This document shows, in pieces, positions 42,571 to 53,213 of a stretch of 64,000 bases of DNA (positions are counted from its first letter, which is position 1; the number at the start of each line of letters is the position of its first letter). The DNA is taken from assembly GCF_000724625.1 (NCBI RefSeq), contig NZ_CP007139.1, forward strand, positions 4,960,001 to 5,024,000, in the 5' to 3' direction. The notes below the pieces were generated by a model. The model saw only the letters and a list, made by a program, of their open reading frames with translations, ran no database searches and was not told the DNA's origin. The DNA comes from Fimbriimonas ginsengisoli Gsoil 348. Its GTDB lineage: Bacteria; Armatimonadota; Fimbriimonadia; Fimbriimonadales; Fimbriimonadaceae. The position numbers and the translations under genes were made by a program.

Positions 42571-43848
42571 ATGAAATCCGTTACGCTCCTTCTCGGCGCG
42601 ACCGCCGGCGCCGTATTCGCCTTCGGCGCGACTACGGCGAACCACCCGCTGAAGGTCGACAGGAAGGCGCGCAAAGTCACCTACGCCAAAGACGTCGCGC
42701 CGATCCTCAACGAGCGATGCGTAACCTGCCACCGCCCGGGTGAGGTCGCTCCTTTCTCGCTAATCGGCTACGAGAACGCCCGCAAGTGGTCCGGAATGAC
42801 CTCGGCAGTGGCGGCCAAAGGGGTAATGCCCCCATGGAAGGCGGTTCATGGATTTGGAGAGTTCCGAGACGAAAACCGCCTGTCCGACGACCAGAAAGAA
42901 ATACTGAAGCTCTGGCATGACCAAGGCGCCCCCCGGGGGGATCGAAAGAAAGAACCGGCGACGCCGACCTTCGCAGGCAACGAGTGGACGCTCGGCGCCC
43001 CGGACATGGTCCTGCAGTCCGAAAAACCGTTCAAGCTCCGCGCGGAAGGGACCGACCTCTACCGAAACTTCGTCGTCCATAACGACTCGACGACGCCGAT
43101 CTACGTCAACGGGATCGACATCCGGCCCGGCAATAAGAAGATCGTCCACCACGTCATCACATTCCTAGATGGCGGACACAACGGACGAAGGCTCGAAGCC
43201 AAGCTGGCCGACGGCCAGGAGGGATACACCACCTCGGGCGGCGGAGTGGGGTTCAATCCAACCGGATCGCTCGGCGGTTGGGCTCCCGGCGTAAGGGGAC
43301 GTCACACTCCGGACGGAACGGCCTTCGTCGTCCCTGCCGGAACCGACTTCGTCCTCCAGATTCACTACCACCCTAGCGGAAAACCGGAAGAGGACCAAAC
43401 GAAGGTGGGCCTCTACACGTCGAAGGAGCCGCCACAGAAGCCGATCCAGCTAATGTGGATCTTCAATTTCAAGGTCGACATTCCCGCCGGCGAGAAAGAG
43501 TACAAGCTCCGCCGTGAATTCACGATCCCCGCCGACGCCACGATGTACACGGTGATGCCGCATATGCATCTCCTAGGCAAGTCAATGAAGAGTTGGCTCG
43601 AGTTGCCGGACGGGACCACGAAGCCGCTCGTCTATGTGGACGACTGGGATTTTAACTGGCAGTTGAATTACGTTTTCAAGGAGCCGATCCACGTTCCCAA
43701 AGGGACGAAGCAGATCGTGGAAGCCGTCTACGATAACTCGGCGACCAACCCGCGCAATCCGAACAACCCACCGCAACGCGTGACCTGGGGGGAGGCGACA
43801 ACCGACGAGATGTTCCTACTTATCGACGCTTATACGCTCGACAAGTAG
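42571..43848 (+). CDS. Secreted cytochrome c / PHM-like copper monooxygenase fusion
   Basis: A 425-residue exported protein with an N-terminal signal (LLLGATAGAVFAFGATT). A mono-heme cytochrome c domain has CVTCH at residues 50-54, with Met candidates for axial ligation downstream (GVMPPWK). A copper type II ascorbate-dependent monooxygenase-like part follows: His193-His194 (IVHHVITF), HYH at 265-267 and MPHMH near 331, the copper-ligand pattern of PHM/DBH enzymes. Similar fusions occur in Acidobacteriota and Planctomycetota. The heme may deliver electrons that ascorbate supplies in animals. The substrate is unknown. Confidence 0.85.
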   Translation: MKSVTLLLGATAGAVFAFGATTANHPLKVDRKARKVTYAKDVAPILNERCVTCHRPGEVAPFSLIGYENARKWSGMTSAVAAKGVMPPWKAVHGFGEFRDENRLSDDQKEILKLWHDQGAPRGDRKKEPATPTFAGNEWTLGAPDMVLQSEKPFKLRAEGTDLYRNFVVHNDSTTPIYVNGIDIRPGNKKIVHHVITFLDGGHNGRRLEAKLADGQEGYTTSGGGVGFNPTGSLGGWAPGVRGRHTPDGTAFVVPAGTDFVLQIHYHPSGKPEEDQTKVGLYTSKEPPQKPIQLMWIFNFKVDIPAGEKEYKLRREFTIPADATMYTVMPHMHLLGKSMKSWLELPDGTTKPLVYVDDWDFNWQLNYVFKEPIHVPKGTKQIVEAVYDNSATNPRNPNNPPQRVTWGEATTDEMFLLIDAYTLDK

Positions 43849-43854
43849 GACGAT

Positions 43855-45957
<2,103 letters not shown>

Positions 45958-46045
45958 TCATGTTACTCCGGGCGTTAGGCGTTAGGCGCTGGGCCCAAGA
46001 CGCAAGGCTTGAAACCTGCGGAAAGGGTAAAGCGGTACAGCTAAC

Positions 46046-46101
46046 CAACGTCCAACGTCCAACGTCCAACGTCCAACGCCCAACGCCCAACGCCCAACGC
46101 C
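46046..46101. repeat. Eight tandem heptamers CAACGTC/CAACGCC
   Basis: Four CAACGTC units (46046-46073) followed by four CAACGCC units (46074-46101). A related array of CGCCCAA units is at 63345-63379. It lies 7 bases downstream of the bifunctional-nuclease gene. Heptamer copies could slip and vary in number. Confidence 0.9.
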
Positions 46102-46107
46102 CAACAT

Positions 46108-46614
46108 TCAATCTTCCATCGCCGCGTCCAAAATCGTATCCGCCACAAAAATTGGGGCGTCGAATCGGACCGCGAGGGCGATGGCGTCGGAGGGGCGGGA
46201 GTCGAGCTCGATCTCTTCGTCTTGGGTCTTGAGATAAAGCTTCGCGTAGTAGACGGTGTTCCAGAAGTCGTCGATGACGACCCGGTCCAGCGTGGCGTTC
46301 AGGCGGTCCATGATGTTCCGCATGAGGTCGTGGGTCATCGGGCGATCGGGACGCTCGTTGTCGATCACCATGGCGATCGCCTGAGCCTCGAACGGGCCGA
46401 TGAGGATCGGCAGCCGCCGGGTTCCGTCCGTTACCAGCACGAAGCGGGCCACGTTCCCCATATTCTGCTGCTCGAAGATCCCCTCGATCTGGACTTCAAC
46501 GAGCTCCACGTTCCCCGCCGGCTCGCGCTCGCCGCCGGTCGCGTCGTAAGGGAAAAACGCCGGCGGCTCGTCCAAATTATCGGACCCATCCGGTCCCTCG
46601 AATTCCTCGGCCAT
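46108..46614 (-). CDS. Bifunctional nuclease (BFN/DUF151) family protein
   Basis: A 168-residue protein of the DUF151 group, which includes nucleases with DNase and RNase activity. Typical segments are VEVQIEGIFEQQN near residue 40, LPILIGPFEAQAIAMVI near 68, and the C-terminal DSRPSDAIALAVRFDAPIFVAD. An acidic N-terminus of 35 residues precedes them. Cytoplasmic. The role in this organism is not known. Confidence 0.88.
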   Translation of the reverse strand: MAEEFEGPDGSDNLDEPPAFFPYDATGGEREPAGNVELVEVQIEGIFEQQNMGNVARFVLVTDGTRRLPILIGPFEAQAIAMVIDNERPDRPMTHDLMRNIMDRLNATLDRVVIDDFWNTVYYAKLYLKTQDEEIELDSRPSDAIALAVRFDAPIFVADTILDAAMED

Positions 46615-46635
46615 TATTCTTAAAGATTACCTACC

Positions 46636-46727
46636 GTAGTGCCGGCATCCCTGCCGGCATCTTTTTGTCTGCCCGGCTGGAAGCCGGGGTAACACTGGAG
46701 AAGATGCCGCCTGGAAGGCGGCACTAC
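46636..46727. repeat. Palindromic repeat GTAGTGCCGGCATCCC ... GGCACTAC
   Basis: The outer arms GTAGTGCC and GGCACTAC bracket inner hairpins GCCGGCATCCCTGCCGGC and GCCCGGCTGGAAGCCGGG, and a GCCGCCTGGAAGGCGGC hairpin. The right arm reaches the rho stop codon (46727-46729), so it may fold in the rho 3' UTR. Confidence 0.7.
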
Positions 46728-48100
46728 TAGACAGTCGCCTTCGTGCGGGCGATGACGCTCTCGAGGAACACTGCGTTCGACGGCGTGCGCTTGAGCAGCT
46801 TGATGAGCCCCTCGGTCGCGTCGATCGAGCTCTGCTCTTTCGCCATGAGGCGGCGAAGCTGAACGATGCCGTCCAGGTCTTCTTTCCGGAACAACAGCTC
46901 CTCGTGCCGGGTCGAGCTTCGGCGAACGTCCACCGCCGGCCAGATTCGACGATCGGAAAGGTCGCGGTCGAGGATGATTTCCATGTTGCCGGTTCCCTTC
47001 AGCTCTTCGAAGATCGCTTCGTCCATTTTGGAGCCGGTGTCCACGAGAACCGAGGAAACGATCGTCAGCGATCCCCCCTCTTCGATGTTTCGCGCCGCGC
47101 CGAAGAAACGGCGGGGACGATACATCGCGCTCGGGTCGAGACCGCCGGTCAGCGTACGCCCGGACGGGTTGATCGTAAGGTTGCTGGCCCGCGAAAGGCG
47201 GGTGAGCGAGTCGAGCAGGATCACGACGTCGCGTCCAACTTCCACCAGGCGCTTCGCCTGCTCCAAGCAGAGCTCGGCGACCCGCATGTGGTTCTCCGCC
47301 GGCTCGTCGAACGTGGAGGAGATCACCTGGCCGCGCACCGAGCGCCGCATATCGGTGACTTCTTCCGGCCGCTCGTCCACCAGCAGAACCATCAAATAGA
47401 CTTCCGGGTGGTTCGCCGTGACCGCGTTGGCGATCGTCTTCATCATCGTCGTCTTTCCAGCCTTGGGCGGAGAGACGATGAGGCCGCGCTGGCCCTTGCC
47501 GATCGGCGACAGAAGGTCGATCATCCGGCCCGGAATGTTGTCCGGCACCGTTTCCATTGAGATCTTCTCGTTCGGATAGAGCGGCGTCAGCTCGTCGAAC
47601 AGCTTCCGTCGCATGATTTCGATCGACTGGGTCGCGAAATTGTTGATGCTCTCGACGCGGAGCATGCCGCGGTACTTCTCCCCTTCTTTCGGCAGGCGCA
47701 CCTGGCCGAAGACGGTGTCACCGCAGCGAAGGTTGAACTTCTTCACCTGCGACTGGGACACGTAGACGTCTTCGGGAGAAGACTGGTAATTGTCGCGGCG
47801 GAGAAAGCCCCAGCCGTCGGACATAAGGTCGAGTACGCCCTTGGCGTAAACCGCTTCCTTGTCCTGGTTGACGATGGGCAGAAGCCGCTCGATGAGCTCG
47901 TGGCGCAGAAGGATCTTGGCGTCCAGCTTGGCCGCTTTCGCTTCCTTCAGCAACGCCGCCGGCGTCATCTGGTCAAAGTGGTTGTAATCCTTTTCCGGAA
48001 GCAGCTCTAAATCGGCTTGCGGATCGTTCTTCGGTAGGCCTTCGCGGTTGCGTCCGCGATTGCGGCCGCCGGATTTTCGGGGTCGAAACTGATGGGTCAT
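46727..48100 (-). CDS. rho: Transcription termination factor Rho
   Basis: A 457-residue RNA-dependent ATPase that ends transcription. After a basic N-terminal tail, the cold-shock-like RNA-binding domain has GWGFLRRDNYQSSPEDVYVSQSQV. The ATPase core has the Walker A PPKAGKTTMMK, then VLLVDERPEEVTDMRR, VVILLDSLTRLSRASN (Walker B) and the secondary RNA site GGSLTIVSSVLVDTGSKMDEAI. The length is normal; no insertion is seen. It is possibly coupled with hpt (74 bases upstream). Rho is relevant to the many terminator-like repeats here. Confidence 0.97.
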   Translation of the reverse strand: MTHQFRPRKSGGRNRGRNREGLPKNDPQADLELLPEKDYNHFDQMTPAALLKEAKAAKLDAKILLRHELIERLLPIVNQDKEAVYAKGVLDLMSDGWGFLRRDNYQSSPEDVYVSQSQVKKFNLRCGDTVFGQVRLPKEGEKYRGMLRVESINNFATQSIEIMRRKLFDELTPLYPNEKISMETVPDNIPGRMIDLLSPIGKGQRGLIVSPPKAGKTTMMKTIANAVTANHPEVYLMVLLVDERPEEVTDMRRSVRGQVISSTFDEPAENHMRVAELCLEQAKRLVEVGRDVVILLDSLTRLSRASNLTINPSGRTLTGGLDPSAMYRPRRFFGAARNIEEGGSLTIVSSVLVDTGSKMDEAIFEELKGTGNMEIILDRDLSDRRIWPAVDVRRSSTRHEELLFRKEDLDGIVQLRRLMAKEQSSIDATEGLIKLLKRTPSNAVFLESVIARTKATV

Positions 48101-48173
48101 ATCGCTCCGGTAGGAGAGTTCGCTCCTGGCAAAGTAGGAATGCGCGGTCGGTCGAGGACCTTAGGGAAAGACG

Positions 48174-48701
48174 CTACCCTTCGCGCAGGATCGCGATGTA
48201 CGGGAGGTTACGAAAACGCTCCGCGTAATCTAGACCATATCCTACCACGAACTCGTTCGGAATCTCGAATCCAATGTATTCGACCGACGGGTGCACTTTT
48301 CTGGACTCCGGTTTGGAGAGCAGCGCCACAACCCTTAGCGACTTCGGTTTTCGAGTGGAGAGCAGTTCCCTGAGGTGGGACAAGGTAATCCCTGTGTCCA
48401 CGATATCCTCAACGATAATGACGTTCAAATTCTCGATATTGATGTCGAGATCTTTACGAATTTGTACGACACCCGTCGAAGACTTGCCGGTTCCATAACT
48501 GCTCGTCTGCATAAAGTCGAGCTGAGCCTCGAGTTGAAGCTCCCGGGCGAGGTCCGAAAGGAAGTGAACCGACCCCTTTAGCACCGCGACCAGCAGCACG
48601 GTTTCCCCTTTGTAATCGGCCTCGATCGCCCGCGCCAGCTCCGCGATCTTCCCTTTCAACTGCTCCTGCGAGAGCAAAACCTCAAGTCGTTCACCCGTCA
48701 T
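48174..48701 (-). CDS. hpt: Hypoxanthine phosphoribosyltransferase
   Basis: A 175-residue purine-salvage enzyme that makes IMP or GMP from hypoxanthine or guanine with PRPP. I start at the ATG at 48699-48701, since the longer frame begins in repeat DNA. The PRPP-binding motif VIIVEDIVDTGITLSHL is near residue 95, LLVAVLKGSVHFLSDLAREL near 36, and the C-terminal VVGYGLDYAERFRNLPYIA is typical of bacterial Hpt. It sits upstream of rho, with the repeat array 48731-48936 before it. Confidence 0.93.
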   Translation of the reverse strand: MTGERLEVLLSQEQLKGKIAELARAIEADYKGETVLLVAVLKGSVHFLSDLARELQLEAQLDFMQTSSYGTGKSSTGVVQIRKDLDINIENLNVIIVEDIVDTGITLSHLRELLSTRKPKSLRVVALLSKPESRKVHPSVEYIGFEIPNEFVVGYGLDYAERFRNLPYIAILREG

Positions 48702-48730
48702 CGTCGCGAAGACTGTGGCATATCCAGGCG

Positions 48731-48936
48731 GTGGCACGTGGCTTCCAGCCCGTGTGTATCACGACCATCCTGGTCGTGTAAACGTAGCATCGGCTCCCAG
48801 CCGATGAACCCCCACAGCCCTCACGGCCGTGGGAAAAGGGCCAAGGGCAGGATGCCCTTGGGACCCACTGGCAAGATGCCAGTGCCACGTGGCACGTGGC
48901 TTCCAGCCCGTGTGTATCACGACCATCCTGGTCGTG
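48731..48936. repeat. GTAGCATCGG composite flanked by 48-base direct repeats
   Basis: 48731-48778 and 48889-48936 are the same 48 bases (GTGGCACGTGGCTTCCAGCC at the start, CCTGGTCGTG at the end). Between them is a copy of the hairpin family: ATCGGCTCCCAGCCGAT, CCAAGGGCAGGATGCCCTTGG and ACTGGCAAGATGCCAGT. The rest of the gap to rpsB (48937-49078) holds a ribosome binding site (GGAGG near 49068) and no clear promoter. Confidence 0.85.
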
Positions 48937-49078
48937 ATAATGCCGTGTCCAAGGAGGCTGGGTCGAACGGGTACACTCATGCCTGCTAAATCACACGCGA
49001 CGGTTGCGCGACCAGGTCCCTTCGGGGTTGTCAGCGTAAATTCAGGCCGGCGCGGAGGCAGAAACCTGGAGGCATATC

Positions 49079-49906
49079 ATGGCTCAGCTCAGCATGAAAG
49101 AGCTGCTTGAATCCGGAGTCCACTTCGGTCACCAAACCCGACGCTGGAACCCGAAAATGAAGCGCTACATCTATGGCGCTCGCAACGGCATTTACATCAT
49201 CGATCTTCACCAGACGATCAAGCTGTTCGAAGACGCCCTTAACTACGTCAAGAAGGTCGTCGAGGACGGAGGCACCGTTCTGTTCGTCGGCACCAAGAAG
49301 CAGGCGCAGGCGGCGGTGAAGGAAGCGGCGGAGCGAAGCGGACAGTACTTCATCTCCGAGCGCTGGCTCGGCGGCACGCTGACCAACTGGAAGACGATCC
49401 AAGGTCGCGTCAACCGTCTGAAGGAGCTCGACCGCATGGAGTCGGACGGCTACTTCGACCGATTACCGAAGAAAGAGGCGCTGAAGCGCCGCGAGGAGCG
49501 AGACCAGCTCCAGCGGTTCCTCGGCGGTATCCGCAACATGAGCTCGGCGCCCACGATCATGTTCATCGTCGACCTTAACAAGGAGTCGATCGCGGTGAAG
49601 GAAGCCAAGAAGCTCGGCATCCCGATCGTTGCCATCGTCGACACGAACTGCGACCCCGATCTGGCCGACGTGGTCATCCCCGGAAACGACGACGCGATTC
49701 GCGCGATTCGGCTGGTAACCCAGAAGATCAGCGACGTGATCCTCGAGGCACGCCCGCTCAGCGAGGGACTTACCGAAGGAACCGTCACCGAAGGCACGGA
49801 GCTTACCGACGAGATGGAATCGGATCTCGACTACCGAGCCCCGATCGACGACGAGCTGCTCCGCGCGTTCGGCGCCGACGACGAGTCGCTTTCGACCGCC
49901 AGCTAG
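49079..49906 (+). CDS. rpsB: 30S ribosomal protein S2
   Basis: A 275-residue S2, with the hallmark N-terminus [27 protein letters not shown] in outline, then [13 protein letters not shown] and a C-terminal [29 protein letters not shown]. Slightly extended, acidic C-terminus. The ribosome binding site GGAGG lies 6 bases before the ATG. Followed by tsf, as in most bacteria, but with a hairpin between them (49916-49974). S2 is required for translation initiation and binds S1. Confidence 0.97.
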   Translation: MAQLSMKELLESGVHFGHQTRRWNPKMKRYIYGARNGIYIIDLHQTIKLFEDALNYVKKVVEDGGTVLFVGTKKQAQAAVKEAAERSGQYFISERWLGGTLTNWKTIQGRVNRLKELDRMESDGYFDRLPKKEALKRREERDQLQRFLGGIRNMSSAPTIMFIVDLNKESIAVKEAKKLGIPIVAIVDTNCDPDLADVVIPGNDDAIRAIRLVTQKISDVILEARPLSEGLTEGTVTEGTELTDEMESDLDYRAPIDDELLRAFGADDESLSTAS

Positions 49907-49915
49907 CAAAATATA

Positions 49916-49974
49916 AGGTCTCAGGTCTTGGGTGGTAAGGCTTGAGCCTGAGACCTAAAACCTGAGACCTTTTT
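49916..49974 (+). terminator. Terminator-like hairpin between rpsB and tsf
   Basis: AGGTCTCAGGT (49916-49926) pairs perfectly with ACCTGAGACCT (49960-49970), directly followed by TTTT. The large loop holds CTGAGACC and could form an alternative shorter pair with the left arm. It may cause partial termination between the two genes. Confidence 0.6.
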
Positions 49975-50046
49975 GCATGCCCCTTTGTCCCCACGAAGGG
50001 AACGTCGGGCATGCCGCCGGCTTATAAGGATTGGAAAAACAAAGAC

Positions 50047-50841
50047 ATGGCAAATTACACAGCACAGGATGTTAAGAAACTTCGCGAGGAGACGGATGCG
50101 CCGATGATGGAGTGCAAGTCGGCCCTCGAGGAGTCGGAAGGAGATTTCGCTCGAGCCAAGGAGATCCTTCGCGAGAAGGGGAAAGCTCAGGCGGGTAAGA
50201 AAGCCGGCCGCGCAACCGGCGCGGGCGTCGCCGCGTTCGCCGTTGGCAACGGTTCGGTAGCCGGCGTCGTGCTGGAGACCGAGACCGACTTCGTCAGCCG
50301 GAACGAGGGGTTCGTCGCGCTCGCGCAGAAGGCGGCCGACGCCCTGCTCGCCGACGCGAATGCCGACCTCAGCCCGTTCGTAGTCGAGGCGGTCGCGAGC
50401 TTCCGCGAGAATGCCGCGCTTGGCAAGACCGCCCGCAAGGACGGCGCCGAGGTGGTTTCGATCTACGTGCACCACGACAAGACCAAAGCCGCGGCCGTTC
50501 TCGGTGAGGGCGATGCCGAGGCGCTTCGCCAGGTTGCGATCCACGCCGTTGCCTTCCCGCCCGCAGTGGTGAGCAAGGACCAGCTCTCGCAAGAGATGCT
50601 GGAGCGAGAGATCGAGATCGAGACGCAGCGCGCGATGAACGAGGGCAAGCCCGAGAACATCGCCAAGAACATCGCCCAGGGGCGCGTCAACAAGGAGTAC
50701 ATCAAGGCGGTCGTTCTCACCGAGCAGCCGTTCTACAAGGACCCTTCGAAGAGCGTCGGCCAGTGGCTGCAAGAGACCGCCAAGGGAACGAAGATTACGG
50801 ACTTCATCTACCTTGGTCTCGGCCTCGGCGAAGCGCAGTAA
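50047..50841 (+). CDS. tsf: Translation elongation factor Ts
   Basis: A 264-residue nucleotide exchange factor for EF-Tu. The start at 50047 (MANYTAQDVKKLREET) is chosen because the family begins with a UBA-like domain. TDFV near residue 78 (ETDFVSRNEGF) is the EF-Tu-contact signature. The central repeat and the C-terminal QPFYKDPSKSVGQWL are typical. The product reaches normal length. A weak hairpin follows (50848-50865). Confidence 0.97.
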   Translation: MANYTAQDVKKLREETDAPMMECKSALEESEGDFARAKEILREKGKAQAGKKAGRATGAGVAAFAVGNGSVAGVVLETETDFVSRNEGFVALAQKAADALLADANADLSPFVVEAVASFRENAALGKTARKDGAEVVSIYVHHDKTKAAAVLGEGDAEALRQVAIHAVAFPPAVVSKDQLSQEMLEREIEIETQRAMNEGKPENIAKNIAQGRVNKEYIKAVVLTEQPFYKDPSKSVGQWLQETAKGTKITDFIYLGLGLGEAQ

Positions 50842-50847
50842 CCGCGT

Positions 50848-50866
50848 CGCCGGCTTCTAGCCGGCG
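50848..50866. terminator. Short hairpin at the tsf / phosphotransferase junction
   Basis: CGCCGGCTTCTAGCCGGCG forms an 8-bp stem. It overlaps the last codons of the minus-strand gene (TAG at 50857-50859) and follows tsf by 7 bases. It is probably a convergent terminator, without a T-run. Confidence 0.45.
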
Positions 50867-51795
50867 ATGCTCAGAGTCCTTTCGATAATCGCGATCGAGC
50901 CGGCGATCCTCGCTTCGTCGGCCGATTCCCTGGAGAGAAAATCGACCATGCTCAGCAGGTCGATTTCGCGAGCCAGTTGCCGCCAACCGGGAGGGAGTTT
51001 TCCACCTCCCTCCCTAAATCCCGCTTCGAACCGCTCCTCGAATCCGCGGGGTACGGCGTGCCGAAAAATCTGGCCCACGCTCATCAGCCACGTGCCGGAA
51101 TGGGCGAATTCCCAGTCGAGCACGGCACTCAACCGCCCCTCGTGGATCAGCAGATTCGTCGCCTTGTAATCTCCATGGACAAGGCAGGGCGGCTCATCGA
51201 TGTCGTTAAGTTTTTTCCGCGCGGCGGCGCTTACCGGCCGGATTCTCCGGCACAGATTCCCACCGGCACGGGCTTGGACGAGAGGCTGATCAAGCAGAAA
51301 GTCCAGATGCCCGAACAAGCCGTCGGCCACCGATGGCCAAGGGCCGCTCACCTCTAAGTCCGCATCGAGGAAGCCCGCCTGATCGAAACGAACCTTCGAG
51401 ATAACCGCCAACGTTCGCCCGATGTCCGTTGCCGCGTCCGAGACCTCGGCCTCGAGTCCCGATGCAAGCAGCCGCTCCATCGTTTCGCCGAGCTTCCATT
51501 CGATGACGGCGAATTGCCGCCCGTTGTCGAAGTACAGAACGCGAGGAACGGGCACTTCCCCGCCGAGACGGTCTGCGATCGCCCACTCTAACCGCGCCGC
51601 GCCCGGGTCGCGCTGGTAAAGCCGCAAAACCGCGTGCGAACCGTCGGCAAGATCTAAGCGGTAATTCGTGTTCGCATGCCCTTCCGGGAGCAAATCGGCA
51701 TCGGCGGCGACCATCTCGCTCGGCGAGAGCAAGTCGTTGATTTCCGCGAGAGACAGCCGGACGAAGTCCATCCCCCGACCCCAGGTCGATTCCAC
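50857..51795 (-). CDS. Aminoglycoside phosphotransferase-family (APH) kinase
   Basis: A 312-residue protein with the eukaryotic-like kinase fold of the APH/choline kinase family. The catalytic loop is LVHGDYKATNLLI (HGDxxxxN) and the metal-binding motif is VLDWEFAHSG. Residue 30-70 shows the glycine-loop region (EGHANTNYRLDLADG). The start may also be at 51771. It is not likely a resistance gene by itself: family members phosphorylate many small molecules, and the neighbours are two lipoproteins. Confidence 0.82.
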   Translation of the reverse strand: MESTWGRGMDFVRLSLAEINDLLSPSEMVAADADLLPEGHANTNYRLDLADGSHAVLRLYQRDPGAARLEWAIADRLGGEVPVPRVLYFDNGRQFAVIEWKLGETMERLLASGLEAEVSDAATDIGRTLAVISKVRFDQAGFLDADLEVSGPWPSVADGLFGHLDFLLDQPLVQARAGGNLCRRIRPVSAAARKKLNDIDEPPCLVHGDYKATNLLIHEGRLSAVLDWEFAHSGTWLMSVGQIFRHAVPRGFEERFEAGFREGGGKLPPGWRQLAREIDLLSMVDFLSRESADEARIAGSIAIIERTLSIAG

Positions 51796-51805
51796 GCCGA
51801 CCAGT

Positions 51806-52147
51806 CTACTGCTGGTCGAGAAGATATTTGATCCGCTTGTCGGCGTCCACGAGAGTCAAATTCTCTCCGCTTCGGCTGTAGCCGTAGGTGATCACCCGTC
51901 CGTCGGGAAAGTTGACGGTCAGGATGTGCTTTTTGGGGTCCTGCTGGTATTCGATCACAGACCCGTTGTCAAGGGTCATCTGGTGCTCGTTCGAGATGGC
52001 GATCTTGACCATATTGGTCGGAGCCTTCGCCGCGTCGGTGGCTATCCAGCGTCCCACGAGCTCACGACCGGTATTGCATCCCGCGACGGCCACCAAGGCG
52101 ACGGAAACAAAAAGCCATCGTCCAGCGAAAGAGACCGTTCGGCGCAT
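51806..52147 (-). CDS. Lipoprotein with a tail paralogous to the next gene
   Basis: A 113-residue lipoprotein with a hydrophobic leader and a lipobox VAVAGC. The soluble part is about 90 residues (GRWIATDAAKAPTNMVKIAISN). The C-terminal segment GENLTLVDADKRIKYL matches the product of 52202-52510. It starts 10 bases upstream of the phosphotransferase gene and may be co-transcribed with it. No known family. Confidence 0.65.
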   Translation of the reverse strand: MRRTVSFAGRWLFVSVALVAVAGCNTGRELVGRWIATDAAKAPTNMVKIAISNEHQMTLDNGSVIEYQQDPKKHILTVNFPDGRVITYGYSRSGENLTLVDADKRIKYLLDQQ

Positions 52148-52201
52148 ATGTTTGTATTACGCGCCGGAAGAGGGAGTCGTGCCTTTCGAGGCGTCCGGCC
52201 A

Positions 52202-52510
52202 TCAAGGCTGCCGAGCGTAGGCGATCCGTTTATCGGCTCGTGAAAGCAATAGGTTATCCCCCTGCCGCTCGAAAGCGAACTTGTCCCACTGGCCGCTCGG
52301 CATCTTTATCTCCATTGTTTGGTCATCGACGATCCGGTACTGCAGCAGACCGTCGGTGGTTTGCACCTGGCTTGAATCGACGAAGTCCAAACGGGCCATC
52401 CCGGGAGGGACGGCCATTCCATCGACCGCCAGCCAATCGCCCTGCAATGTTCGATTTGAGCAGCCGACCAGAAAAACCCCACAGATGAAGAAGATCGACA
52501 TTGATCGCAT
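52202..52510 (-). CDS. Lipoprotein, paralogue of the preceding gene
   Basis: A 102-residue lipoprotein with lipobox FLVGC. It is weakly similar to its neighbour along the length: GDWLAVDGMAVPPGMARLDF against GRWIATDAAKAPTNMVKIAI, and GDNLLLSRADKRIAY against GENLTLVDADKRIKY. A local duplication is likely. The gap 52511-52678 has no recognised feature. Confidence 0.65.
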   Translation of the reverse strand: MRSMSIFFICGVFLVGCSNRTLQGDWLAVDGMAVPPGMARLDFVDSSQVQTTDGLLQYRIVDDQTMEIKMPSGQWDKFAFERQGDNLLLSRADKRIAYARQP

Positions 52511-52678
52511 TAAGCAAATCGTAAGTCACGATCGCCCCCTTCCGCAGGCCCAATATGGTTGCGCTAGGTCTCTGTTCGGCCCAAGTGCCCATGCGACGCC
52601 ACCGAATCCAACGCAACATCCTCTTAACCGTACCGACGTCCAAGGCATCCCGGGTCACATGGGCTTCATACTGGGAGG

Positions 52679-53122
52679 GTGTCGCATAGTGGTACCGTCC
52701 AGCGGGTCAGCAGCTACGCCCTGCTTGTAGAGGACGAGCGGATCTTGCTGTGCCGGCTCAGCCCCCATATCTCCTCCCGAGGCGAGTGGACGCTTCCCGG
52801 CGGAGGGATCGAATTCGGAGAGCATCCCGAGGATGCCGCCGTGCGAGAGGTTCGCGAAGAAACCGGCTTACAGGTCCGCCTGACCGAGCTGGCTCACGTC
52901 GACTCGATCGTCTTCACGATTTCGGACGGCCGCATGCACGCCATCCGGTTCATCTACCGGGCACAGATCGTCTCCGGCGAGCTGACCCACGAAGCCGACG
53001 GCTCGACCGACCGCTGCGAGTGGTTCACCGCCAACCAGGTCCGCAACCTCCCCCTCGTCACCCTCGCCAAAGCCGGCGTGCAACTCGCCTTCCGAAGCTC
53101 CCGTCCACGCAGCCGGGTGTAG
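52679..53122 (+). CDS. NUDIX hydrolase
   Basis: A 147-residue NUDIX-fold pyrophosphohydrolase. The NUDIX box GGGIEFGEHPEDAAVREVREETGLQV fits the consensus Gx5Ex7REUxEExGU. The start is GTG 52679 with TGGGAGG just before it. Substrate unknown; the YALLVEDERILLCRLSP opening fits ADP-ribose or dinucleotide-type members. An array of hairpins and a 9-base tandem array follow (53214). Confidence 0.88.
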   Translation: MSHSGTVQRVSSYALLVEDERILLCRLSPHISSRGEWTLPGGGIEFGEHPEDAAVREVREETGLQVRLTELAHVDSIVFTISDGRMHAIRFIYRAQIVSGELTHEADGSTDRCEWFTANQVRNLPLVTLAKAGVQLAFRSSRPRSRV

Positions 53123-53213
53123 GGCTTCGGAGCCCGCTTCGCGGGGAGCATGCGGAGCAGCGCTTCGCTTCGGAGCATGCGGAGTGGAGGATAGGGTAAT
53201 GCCCAACACTGAC

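Noticed and set aside
46046-46101. Tandem heptamers as a CRISPR array
   Set aside because: Units are contiguous with no spacers and are only 7 bases long. The same holds for the nonamers at 53214-53267 and the heptamers at 63345-63379.
48759-48980. Reading frame through the repeat cluster before rpsB (minus strand)
   Set aside because: It consists of repeat units, and similar frames appear in every copy (for example 14811-15071). No start context or family match.
50857-51795. Antibiotic-resistance gene
   Set aside because: The kinase fold motifs are shared by many small-molecule kinases, and no resistance cassette or mobile context is present.
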